Shown piece by piece: positions 1 through 6,512 of a stretch of DNA of 8,605 nucleotides. The DNA comes from Paracoccaceae bacterium. GTDB lineage: Bacteria > Pseudomonadota > Alphaproteobacteria > Rhodobacterales > Rhodobacteraceae. The notes below the pieces were generated by a model. That model had not been told where the DNA came from, did no database searches, and was given only the letters and a program-made list of their open reading frames with translations. Each line of letters starts with the position of its first letter. The stretch's first letter is position 1. The stretch covers positions 24,998 through 33,602 of the forward strand of contig DNSZ01000067.1 in assembly GCA_003500165.1 (NCBI GenBank). The letters run 5' to 3'. The translations under genes and the position numbers were made by a program.

Positions 1-911
1 TGGGCGGCGGGCGCCCGGGCGGGTTCGGCGGCCAGCGCGGCGATTTCGCCTCGGCCTTTTCGGACGTGTTCGAGGATCTGTTCGGCGATTTCATGGGCGG
101 CGGGCGTGGCGGCGCCCAGCGGGCGCGGCGCGGGTCGGACCTGCGCTACAATCTGACGGTGACGCTGGAAGAGGCGTTCAACGGGGTCAAGCGCACGGTC
201 CAGGTGCCCGGCTCGGCGCCCTGCGAGGTCTGCGATGGGACCGGCGCGGCCGGCGGCGCCGAGCCGGTGACCTGCCCGACCTGCGCCGGCATGGGCAAGG
301 TGCGGGCGCAACAGGGCTTCTTCACCGTCGAACGGACCTGCCCCAGCTGTGGCGGGCAGGGTCGCATCATCAAGAACCCGTGTTCCGCTTGCGGCGGGCA
401 GGGCCGGGTCGCGCGCGACCGCAGCCTGTCGGTCAACGTGCCCGCAGGGGTCGAGACCGGAACCCGGATTCGCCTGGCTGGAGAGGGCGAGGCCGGCCTG
501 CGCGGCGGCCCGCTGGGCGATCTCTATATCTTTGTCGATGTGCGCGAGCATCCGATCTTTGCGCGCGACGGCCAGACGCTGTTCTGCGCGGTGCCGGTCA
601 GCGTGGTGACCGCCGCGCTGGGCGGCGAGATCGAGGTGCCGACGATCGATGGCGGCCGGGCCCGGGTGCGAATACCGGCCGGCAGCCAGTCGGGCCGCCA
701 GATGCGGCTGAAGGCAAAGGGGATGCCGGCGATCCGGTCGTCGCAATCGGGCGACATGATCATCGAGCTCAGCGTCGAGACACCGGTCAACCTGACCGCC
801 CGGCAAAAGGAGCTGCTGCGCGAGTTCGAGAAGCTGGGCGAGGGCAACCACCCGCACGGGTCGAGCTTCCTCGACAAGGTCAAGAGCTTCTGGGAAAGCA
901 TGAAGGGGTGA
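1..911 (+). CDS. dnaJ: Chaperone protein DnaJ (Hsp40), 5'-truncated by the window edge
   Basis: Co-chaperone that delivers unfolded clients to DnaK and stimulates its ATPase in the cytoplasm. The reading frame is already open at base 3 and encodes a Gly/Phe-rich linker (GGFGGQRGDFASAFSDVFEDLFGDF), so the GTG at 66 is internal and not a start. The N-terminal J domain with its HPD motif lies outside the window. Four CxxCxGxG zinc-binding repeats follow at bases 222-404 (CEVCDGTG, CPTCAGMG, CPSCGGQG, CSACGGQG). Next come the two beta-rich client-binding domains (GDLYIFVDVREHPIFARDG; ALGGEIEVPTIDGG) and the dimerisation tail ending SFWESMKG. About 302 residues are visible; full-length family members are about 370-390, which fits loss of only the J domain. 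The zinc fingers rule out CbpA, which lacks them. dnaK would usually lie upstream, but that cannot be seen. It converges on the ribokinase gene with a 24-nt gap. Confidence 0.96.
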   Translation, partial: GGGRPGGFGGQRGDFASAFSDVFEDLFGDFMGGGRGGAQRARRGSDLRYNLTVTLEEAFNGVKRTVQVPGSAPCEVCDGTGAAGGAEPVTCPTCAGMGKVRAQQGFFTVERTCPSCGGQGRIIKNPCSACGGQGRVARDRSLSVNVPAGVETGTRIRLAGEGEAGLRGGPLGDLYIFVDVREHPIFARDGQTLFCAVPVSVVTAALGGEIEVPTIDGGRARVRIPAGSQSGRQMRLKAKGMPAIRSSQSGDMIIELSVETPVNLTARQKELLREFEKLGEGNHPHGSSFLDKVKSFWESMKG

Positions 912-935
912 CGGCCAAGGCCAGCCGGCCGGGCC

Positions 936-1808
936 CTATTTCGTCCCGACAAAGCGGTGGACCGCCGCGCGTGTCGGAATCGCCGCCGCCGCCCCCGGTC
1001 GCGTGACCTGCAGCGCGGCCGCGGCCGCGGCTTCGCGCAGCGCCGTTTCGACATCGTCGCCGACGTCGCGCCGGCCGGCGAACCAGCCCAGAAAGGTGTC
1101 GCCGGCCCCGGTCGTGTCGACCGGGGTGACCGGCACGCCCGGCACCGCCACGGTCCCGTTCGGGCCGCGATACCACGCCCCGTCGGACCCGCGCGTGATC
1201 AGCAATTCCGCAACGGGCAGGGCCCCGGCCGCCGTGCCAAGCGCTGCGGCCAGCGCTGTGGCCTCCACGGTATTGAGCGCCAGCAGATCGACATGCGGCA
1301 TCACCGCGCGGGCGGCGTCGGCATCGAAGGGTGCCGCCGAATAGACCACGCGAAGGCCGGCCGCGCGGGCGATCCCTGCCGCCGCGACCTGGGCGTCGGT
1401 CTCGTTCTGCAGCAACAGCGTGTCGCCCGGTGCGGCGCCCGACAGGGCCGCGTCGATGGCGGCGGTTTGCTGGTCGCGGTTCGCGCCCGGATGGATGACG
1501 ATGCTGTTCTCGCCCGCCGCATCGACCAGGATGATCGCATGACCCGTCGCCTGCGCGGAGCGCGTCACATGGGTGACATCGACCCCGGCTTCGGCCAGCG
1601 CCGCGCCTGCCGGCCCGCCATCCGCGCCGATCCGGCCGATATGGGCCACCCGTGCCCCGGCCCGCGCCGCGGCGATCGACTGATTCGCGCCCTTGCCCCC
1701 CAGCCCGCTTGTCAGCGCCTCGGCCGCCAATGTCTCGCCCGGGGCGGGCAGATGCGGCACCCGGTAGACATGGTCGAGGTTGATCGAGCCCAGGTTCCAG
1801 ACTGTCAT
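936..1808 (-). CDS. rbsK: Ribokinase (PfkB-family sugar kinase)
   Basis: Predicted to phosphorylate D-ribose to ribose-5-phosphate with ATP in the cytoplasm, feeding the pentose phosphate pathway. The 290-residue protein has the PfkB layout: N-terminal GSINLDHV (7-14), the substrate-side glycine motif GGKGANQ (37-43), the NxxE motif NTVE (179-182) that helps bind Mg-phosphate, and the C-terminal signature DTTGAGDTF (231-239) with Asp237 as expected catalytic base. E. coli RbsK is 309 residues, so it is slightly short but complete. The ATG at 1808 was chosen because it sits 7 nt after AAGAGG and begins the conserved MTVWNLGSIN. The frame stays open far upstream, antisense to mutS, but nothing conserved is seen there. 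No ribose transporter or regulator is beside it, so the substrate could be another pentose or nucleoside sugar. The family call is firm; ribose specificity is inferred. Confidence 0.9.
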   Translation of the reverse strand: MTVWNLGSINLDHVYRVPHLPAPGETLAAEALTSGLGGKGANQSIAAARAGARVAHIGRIGADGGPAGAALAEAGVDVTHVTRSAQATGHAIILVDAAGENSIVIHPGANRDQQTAAIDAALSGAAPGDTLLLQNETDAQVAAAGIARAAGLRVVYSAAPFDADAARAVMPHVDLLALNTVEATALAAALGTAAGALPVAELLITRGSDGAWYRGPNGTVAVPGVPVTPVDTTGAGDTFLGWFAGRRDVGDDVETALREAAAAAALQVTRPGAAAAIPTRAAVHRFVGTK

Positions 1809-1979
1809 GCGTTCGCCTCTTCGGATCGCTGGCCATGGGCGCCCGGGGCGGGGCTGGTCGTCCTGGCGCCGATCATGCCGCGCGCCGCGCCGTGCGCAAG
1901 GCTTGCGTGCATGGCGCGGTTCCATGCAATCTGGCGGCAACCCGGACCGTTTCGATAACAGGATCGAGGCGACAAGATC
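1809..1979. promoter_or_regulatory. Divergent rbsK/mutS intergenic region
   Basis: This 171-bp spacer separates the divergent starts of rbsK and mutS, so it must hold promoters for both unless one is read through from elsewhere. No strong sigma-70 match is visible. The least bad candidate for mutS is TTGCGT (1903-1908) with TGCAAT (1925-1930) at 16-nt spacing, which matches consensus at only 3/6 and 4/6 positions. The mutS ribosome site is probably GAGG at 1966-1969, 10 nt before the ATG. The rbsK ribosome site is AAGAGG on the minus strand, 7 nt before its ATG. Two adjacent inverted repeats lie in the mutS-proximal half and are listed separately. Confidence 0.5.
1895..1928. repeat. Two abutting perfect inverted repeats (possible operators)
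   Basis: The first repeat is CGCAAG-G-CTTGCG (1895-1907), with 6-bp arms around one base. The second starts at the very next base: TGCATGG (1908-1914), a 7-nt spacer, then CCATGCA (1922-1928). Both are perfect and together fill 34 bp in the middle of the divergent rbsK/mutS spacer. Such dyads are typical of dimeric repressor or activator sites; the 21-bp span of the second equals about two helical turns. The binding protein is unknown and no regulator gene is adjacent. They might instead form small hairpins in the mutS leader. The repeats are seen directly; the operator role is inference. Confidence 0.45.
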
Positions 1980-4619
1980 ATGACAGTCACCCCGATGATG
2001 GAACAATATCTGGCCATCAAGGCCGAGCATCCGGACGGCTTGCTGTTCTATCGGATGGGCGATTTCTATGAGCTGTTCTTCGATGACGCGGTGGCTGCTG
2101 CGGCGGCTCTCGACATCGCGCTGACCCGGCGCGGCAAGCATCTGGGCGATGACATCCCGATGTGCGGGGTGCCGGTGCATGCGTCCGAAAGCTATCTTCT
2201 GACGCTGATCCGCAAGGGCTTTCGCGTCGCGGTCTGCGAGCAGACCGAGGATCCGGCCGAGGCGAGGAAGCGCGGATCGAAGGCGGTGGTGCGGCGCGAG
2301 GTGGTGCGCGTCGTCACGCCCGGCACCCTGACCGAGGAAACCCTGCTGGAGGCGCGCCGCCACAATTACCTGGCCGCCTGGGCGCGGTTGCGCGACGACG
2401 CCGCGCTGGCCTGGGTCGACATGTCGACCGGGGCGTTTCGCGTCACGCCCTGCCCGCTGCCCCGCCTGGCCGGGCAGCTGGCAAGACTGTCGCCCAGCGA
2501 GGTGCTGCTGACCGAGGCCGCGGCCGAGGCCGCCGGCGCGATCGTCGAAGAAGCGGGCGCCGCGCTGTCGATCGAGGCGCCGAGCCTGTTCGACAGCGGG
2601 CTGGGCGCCGAAAGACTGCAAGAGGCGTTGGGCGTCGGCACGCTGGACGGGTTCGGCGCCTTCGGCCGCGCGGAACTGGCCGCGATGGGGGCGATCGTCG
2701 GCTATCTGGCGCTGACCCAGAAGGGGCGGATGCCGCTGCTGACACCGCCCCGGCGCGAGGCCGCCGACAGCGCGATGCAGATCGATGCCGCCACCCGGCG
2801 CAATCTGGAACTGACCCGGGCACTGTCGGGGGGCCGCGCCGGGTCGCTGCTGGCGGTGATCGATCGAAGCCTGACCGCCCCCGGCGCCCGCCTGCTGGAG
2901 CGGCGGGTGGCCAGCCCGGCGATGGACCTGGCAACGGTCCGCACACGTCAGGCCACGGTCACCCGGTTCGCGGAAGACGGGCAGATGCGGGCCGCGGTGC
3001 GCGACGAGCTTCGGCGCTGTCCCGATCTGGATCGGGCGCTGTCGCGGCTTGCGCTGGGGCGCGGTGGCCCGCGCGATCTGGCCGCGATCCGCAACGGCCT
3101 GATCCAGGCCGAACGGGTGGCCGCCGCGCTGGACGGCGACTTGCCCGATCTGCTGGCCCAGGCGGTGACCGATCTGGGCGGGCATGACCGGCTGATCGAC
3201 CTTCTGTCGCGCGCGCTGGTCGCCGACCCGCCCGCGCTGTTGCGCGAAGGCGGCGCCATCGCCACCGGCTTCGATGCCGATCTGGACGAGGCGCGGACGC
3301 TGCGCGACCGGGGCCGCGCGGTGATCGCAGAAATGCAGGCCGACTATGTCCGGAAATCCGGGATCGGTGCCCTGAAGATCAAGCATAACAACGTGCTGGG
3401 CTATTTCATCGAGACCCCGGCGACCCATGCCGACAAGATGATGTCGCCGCCGCTGTCGGACAGCTTCATCCATCGCCAGACCACCGCCAACGCGGTCCGT
3501 TTCACCACGATGGATCTGTCGAAGCTGGAAACCAGCATCCTGAATGCGGGCGCCCGGGCGCAAGAGATCGAACGCGCCCGGATCGAGCAACTGACCGAAG
3601 TCGCAATCGCCGCGGCCGCGCCCATCGGCGCCACGGCTGCGGCCCTGGCCGAGATCGATCTGGCGGCAGCGCTGGGCGATCTGTCGGCCGATCGCGGCTG
3701 GACCCCGCCCGAGCTGACCGAGGGTCGCGAATTCGTGGTCGAGGCCGGCCGCCACCCGGTTGTCGAAGCCGCGCTGGCCGCCCGTGGCGAGGCCTTCGTT
3801 GCCAATGACTGCGCCCTGTCGACAGGGACCGAGGCCGCCGCGATCTGGCTGGTCACCGGGCCGAACATGGCGGGCAAGTCGACCTTTCTGCGGCAGAACG
3901 CGCTGATCGCGGTGCTGGCCCAGATGGGCGCCCATGTCCCGGCCCGGCGGGCCCGGATCGGCCGTGTCAGCCAGCTGTTCAGCCGGGTGGGCGCGGCCGA
4001 CGACCTGGCGCGCGGGCAGTCGACCTTCATGGTCGAGATGGTCGAGACGGCCGCCATCCTCAACCAGGCCGACGATCGGGCGCTGGTGATCCTCGACGAG
4101 ATCGGGCGCGGCACGGCAACATGGGACGGGCTGTCGATCGCCTGGGCGGTGTTTGAACATCTGCACGGGGTAAATCGCTGCCGGGCGCTGTTTGCCACCC
4201 ACTATCACGAACTCACCGCGCTGGCGCAGCGGCTCGACGGGGCGCGCAACGCCACGGTGGCGGTCAAGGACTGGGAGGGCGAGATCGTCTTTCTGCACGA
4301 GGTCCATGAGGGCGCGGCGGACCGTTCCTATGGCGTGCAGGTGGCCCGTCTGGCCGGGTTGCCACCGGCCGCCGTGGACCGTGCGCGGCAGGTTCTGGAA
4401 AAGCTCGAGACCGGCGAACGGGGCGGCCCGGGGCCGGAGACGCTGATCGAGGACTTGCCGCTTTTCGCCGCGGGACCGGCTGCCGCCCCGGCGCCGCCGC
4501 CCCGGGCCGACCGGCTGCGCGACCGGCTGGCCGATGTGGCGCCCGATACGCTGAGCCCGCGCGAGGCGCTCGACCTGATATACGAGCTCAAGGCCCTGGC
4601 GCGCACCGAAGGTCGCTGA
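1980..4619 (+). CDS. mutS: DNA mismatch repair ATPase MutS
   Basis: Recognises base mismatches and small loops, then uses ATP to form a sliding clamp that recruits MutL. The 879-residue protein (E. coli 853) has every expected part. The N-terminal mismatch-binding domain carries FYRMGDFYELF, with the stacking pair Phe29-x-Glu31. The core and clamp region includes IGALKIKHNNVLGYFIE (about 461-478). The ATPase domain has Walker A GPNMAGKST (627-635), Walker B with D706-E707 in LVILDEIGRGT, and the THYHEL switch (His741). The C-terminal segment APDTLSPREALDLIYELKAL matches the E. coli tetramerisation helix region. DLPLF (825-829), preceded by a disordered-looking Ala/Pro stretch's boundary, resembles a beta-clamp-binding peptide. 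The ATG at 1980 lies 10 nt after GAGG; Met6 or Met7 are possible alternative starts, since homologues often begin near MMEQY. It is divergent from rbsK and convergent with lptB, so it is probably transcribed alone. Confidence 0.98.
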   Translation: MTVTPMMEQYLAIKAEHPDGLLFYRMGDFYELFFDDAVAAAAALDIALTRRGKHLGDDIPMCGVPVHASESYLLTLIRKGFRVAVCEQTEDPAEARKRGSKAVVRREVVRVVTPGTLTEETLLEARRHNYLAAWARLRDDAALAWVDMSTGAFRVTPCPLPRLAGQLARLSPSEVLLTEAAAEAAGAIVEEAGAALSIEAPSLFDSGLGAERLQEALGVGTLDGFGAFGRAELAAMGAIVGYLALTQKGRMPLLTPPRREAADSAMQIDAATRRNLELTRALSGGRAGSLLAVIDRSLTAPGARLLERRVASPAMDLATVRTRQATVTRFAEDGQMRAAVRDELRRCPDLDRALSRLALGRGGPRDLAAIRNGLIQAERVAAALDGDLPDLLAQAVTDLGGHDRLIDLLSRALVADPPALLREGGAIATGFDADLDEARTLRDRGRAVIAEMQADYVRKSGIGALKIKHNNVLGYFIETPATHADKMMSPPLSDSFIHRQTTANAVRFTTMDLSKLETSILNAGARAQEIERARIEQLTEVAIAAAAPIGATAAALAEIDLAAALGDLSADRGWTPPELTEGREFVVEAGRHPVVEAALAARGEAFVANDCALSTGTEAAAIWLVTGPNMAGKSTFLRQNALIAVLAQMGAHVPARRARIGRVSQLFSRVGAADDLARGQSTFMVEMVETAAILNQADDRALVILDEIGRGTATWDGLSIAWAVFEHLHGVNRCRALFATHYHELTALAQRLDGARNATVAVKDWEGEIVFLHEVHEGAADRSYGVQVARLAGLPPAAVDRARQVLEKLETGERGGPGPETLIEDLPLFAAGPAAAPAPPPRADRLRDRLADVAPDTLSPREALDLIYELKALARTEGR

Positions 4620-4644
4620 CCCCCACGCTGCCAGCCGGCCAGTC

Positions 4645-5409
4645 CTATCCGATCCGGAAGTTCCGGCCCAGATAGACCCGGCGCACGTTCTCGTCGGCCA
4701 CCACCTCGGCGGGCGTGCCGCTCATCAGCACCTGACCGTCATGCAGGATATAGGCGCGCTCGACGATATCCAGCGTCTCGCGCACATTGTGGTCGGTGAT
4801 CAGCACGCCGATCCCGCGCTCGCTCAGATGGCCGACAAGACCGCGGATGTCGCCCACCGCGATCGGGTCGACACCGGCGAAGGGTTCGTCCAGCAGCAGG
4901 TATTTCGGGTCCGACGCCAGCGCCCGGGCGATTTCCACCCGCCGCCTTTCGCCGCCCGACAGGGCACGGGCGGGGGTGCGCCGCAGATGCCCGATCGAGA
5001 ATTCGGCAAGCAGGTCTTCCAGCCGTTCCTTGCGGCCGACCCGGTCACTCTCCGACAGTTCGAGAATGGCCAGGATGTTGTCCTCGACCGACAGGCCGCG
5101 AAAGATCGACGCCTCCTGCGGCAGATAGCCGATGCCCAGCCTTGCATGCCGGAACATCGGCAACAGGGTGGCGTCGACGCCATCCACCCGGACGGTGCCG
5201 CCTTCGGGCCGGATCAGCCCGGCGATCGCGTAGAAGCTGGTCGTCTTGCCCGACCCGTTCGGCCCCAGCAGCGCCACCACCTCGCCCCGTCGCAGCGACA
5301 GGGAAACGTCGCGGATCACCGGCTTGCCGCGATAGCCCTTGCGCAGCCCTTCGACCGTCAGGCCCGGCCGGCCCTCGGCGACCCGCAGATCGGGGGCCGA
5401 ACCGGTCAT
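4645..5409 (-). CDS. lptB: LPS export ABC transporter ATP-binding protein LptB
   Basis: Cytoplasmic ATPase that, as a dimer with LptF and LptG, powers extraction of lipopolysaccharide from the inner membrane to LptC. The 254-residue protein has all ABC motifs: Walker A GPNGSGKTT (49-57), Q-loop YLPQEASIF (Gln98), signature LSGGERRRVEIARAL (150-164), Walker B LLLDEPFAGVDP (Asp174-Glu175) and H-loop ITDHN (His207). YLPQEASIFRGLSVEDNI and LSGGERRR are characteristic of LptB against other ABC ATPases. The domain proper begins at about residue 17, so there is a short N-terminal extension compared with E. coli LptB (241 residues). The ATG overlaps the lptA stop as ATGA and no clear Shine-Dalgarno sequence precedes it, which suggests translational coupling to lptA. 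It is the last gene of the operon here and ends 25 nt from the convergent mutS stop. The partners lptF and lptG are not in the window. Confidence 0.97.
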   Translation of the reverse strand: MTGSAPDLRVAEGRPGLTVEGLRKGYRGKPVIRDVSLSLRRGEVVALLGPNGSGKTTSFYAIAGLIRPEGGTVRVDGVDATLLPMFRHARLGIGYLPQEASIFRGLSVEDNILAILELSESDRVGRKERLEDLLAEFSIGHLRRTPARALSGGERRRVEIARALASDPKYLLLDEPFAGVDPIAVGDIRGLVGHLSERGIGVLITDHNVRETLDIVERAYILHDGQVLMSGTPAEVVADENVRRVYLGRNFRIG

Positions 5410-5900
5410 CGGGGTTGCAGGATCGTCTTCACCCGCCCCTCCATCACCGCCGCACCGGTGGCCAGGGTGACCGTCAGACGGTCGCCTGCGATCAGCGTCT
5501 CGCCCTGGGTCAGCAACACATCGCCGCTCAACACGATCACGCCGCTGGCGATGGTATAGACCGCCTCGGCGGCTTCGGCGGCTTCGGCCCCGTTGCTCAG
5601 CGTCACGCGGCCGCTGGCGTGCAGGCTCTCGATGCCGTCGGGCGCGGCGCCCTCCTCGGCGTTGGCATAGGTCACCTCCAGCCGGTCGGCGGCCAGCCGC
5701 ATCGCGCCCTGGCTGGCCACGACGGTGCCGATGAACACGGCCTGCCCGGTTTCCTGCGTCACCTCCAGCCGGTCGGCGGCAATCTCGACCGGCAGATCGG
5801 TGTCCTGTTGCAGCCCGCCGAACGGCACAGACGTGCCCTGCGCTGCCGCCGTCACGGCCAGCGCGGCCAGGGCGATGGCCGTGATCGCGATGCGCCGCAT
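5406..5900 (-). CDS. lptA: Lipopolysaccharide transport periplasmic protein LptA (OstA-like)
   Basis: Periplasmic LPS-binding protein whose beta-jellyroll units stack into the bridge carrying LPS from LptC to LptD at the outer membrane. The 164-residue product starts with a Sec signal peptide (MRR, a hydrophobic stretch to about residue 18, probable cleavage in AAA-QG after Ala20). The mature part shows repeated OstA strands: VEIAADRLEVTQETGQAVF, LAADRLEVTYANAEEG, then GDVLLTQGETLIAGDRLTVTL and a final AVMEGRV. A 23-bp exact DNA repeat underlies the two ADRLEVT strands. A low-complexity AEAAEAAEA segment lies in the middle and comes from a 9-nt tandem repeat. The ATG at 5900 is preceded by GGGGGAG at good spacing, 14 nt after the lptC stop. 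The stop overlaps the lptB start (ATGA). Sequence conservation in LptA is low, so the order between lptC and lptB is strong supporting evidence. Confidence 0.92.
   Translation of the reverse strand: MRRIAITAIALAALAVTAAAQGTSVPFGGLQQDTDLPVEIAADRLEVTQETGQAVFIGTVVASQGAMRLAADRLEVTYANAEEGAAPDGIESLHASGRVTLSNGAEAAEAAEAVYTIASGVIVLSGDVLLTQGETLIAGDRLTVTLATGAAVMEGRVKTILQPR
5563..5589 (-). repeat. Three tandem 9-nt units inside lptA
   Basis: Three consecutive 9-nt units (GCCTCGGCG, GCTTCGGCG, GCTTCGGCC on the + strand) encode an Ala/Glu run of the form EAAEAAEA in LptA. The units are in frame, so gain or loss of one by slippage would add or remove three residues without a frameshift. It sits between two predicted beta-strands, probably in a loop. 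Confidence 0.75.
5671..5780 (-). repeat. 23-bp exact direct repeat within lptA (5671-5693 and 5758-5780)
   Basis: The same 23 bases occur twice on the + strand, 87 bp apart, which is exactly 29 codons, so both copies are read in the same lptA frame and encode the strand AADRLEVT. The flanking bases differ on both sides. The protein-level repeat is expected for the stacked OstA fold. The exact DNA identity over 23 bases is more than the fold alone requires and suggests a recent local duplication or gene conversion, or simply strong codon bias. Confidence 0.8.
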
Positions 5901-5914
5901 TGTCTCCCCCAGGA

Positions 5915-6505
5915 TTAGCGCGCAGGCTTGTATACCAGCCGAACCCCGCCGTTGAAAACCAGAACATGTCGCGGGGTGTCGCCGGGCTCCGCCGTCAGCA
6001 CCATACCGCCTGCGGCAAGCGTGCCCAGCGGGCCGCTGGCTGCGACCGGCGACGTGCTTTCCAGCCGCGTCCGGTCGAGCGCCGCCGTCAGCCTTTCGGT
6101 GTCGAGCCGGTAACCATCACCGGTTACGATCGTGACGCCGCCCGACAACACGACCTTGCCCGCCACGGTGTCGAGCTGCCCGTCAGGCGCCGCGATGTCG
6201 ATTGCCAGCCCGTCGGGATGGCGTAGCCGGGCCGCGACCTTGCGCGCCGTTCCGCCCGCCGCCCCCGGCCGCACCTCTGCCGCCGAGACAACGAGCGCCG
6301 CGCCGTCACCCGTCACCGCGGCATAGCGGGGCGCGCCCAGCCGCATCTCGCGCGCCAAAGCGTCGATCTCGGCCTCGGAATACGGCAGCGGCGGCGGACC
6401 GCTGCGGTCGGCGAACAGGAACAGGGTGGACAGCACCGCCAGTGCCAGCAGCGGCAGGACAAGCTTGGCCAGGGCGGCCGCGCGCGAGGTGCGCCGCCCC
6501 GCCAT
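5915..6505 (-). CDS. lptC: LPS export system protein LptC
   Basis: Bitopic inner-membrane protein that receives LPS from LptBFG and passes it to LptA. The chosen start gives 196 residues: a basic N-terminus (MAGRRTSR), one transmembrane helix (about 13-32, LAKLVLPLLALAVLSTLFLF), then a periplasmic beta-rich domain. That domain shows the LptA/LptC-type pattern: AEVRPGAAGGTARKVAARL, GQLDTVAGKVVLSGGVTIVTGDGYRLDTERL, a strand with GPLGTLAAGGMVL, and a final VLVFNGGVRLVY. The ATG at 6505 was preferred because it follows the kdsD stop by 7 nt and has GAGG 5 nt upstream. An in-frame ATG at 6541 would give 208 residues but overlaps kdsD. LptC proteins diverge strongly in sequence; the call rests on the single N-terminal helix, the strand pattern and the position between kdsD and lptA. 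Confidence 0.9.
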   Translation of the reverse strand: MAGRRTSRAAALAKLVLPLLALAVLSTLFLFADRSGPPPLPYSEAEIDALAREMRLGAPRYAAVTGDGAALVVSAAEVRPGAAGGTARKVAARLRHPDGLAIDIAAPDGQLDTVAGKVVLSGGVTIVTGDGYRLDTERLTAALDRTRLESTSPVAASGPLGTLAAGGMVLTAEPGDTPRHVLVFNGGVRLVYKPAR

Positions 6506-6512
6506 GCCCGCC

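Noticed and set aside
913..941. Possible terminator between dnaJ and rbsK
   Set aside because: Four GGCC tetramers and GGGCCC could pair in several ways, but no single stable stem is followed by a real T-run on either strand; only TATTT is present.
1809..4307. A very long minus-strand open frame continuous with rbsK and antisense to mutS
   Set aside because: Long antisense frames are common opposite GC-rich genes because stop codons are rare there. The upstream part has low-complexity Arg/Gly/Gln-rich composition and no recognisable domain, while mutS on the other strand is complete.
4620..4644. Possible bidirectional terminator between mutS and lptB
   Set aside because: The 25-nt spacer is GC-rich but shows no clean inverted repeat and no T-run.
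5410..5967. Upstream extension of the lptB frame through lptA
   Set aside because: The translated extension is Arg/Gly-rich with no domain, and lptA is supported in another frame with a signal peptide and OstA repeats.
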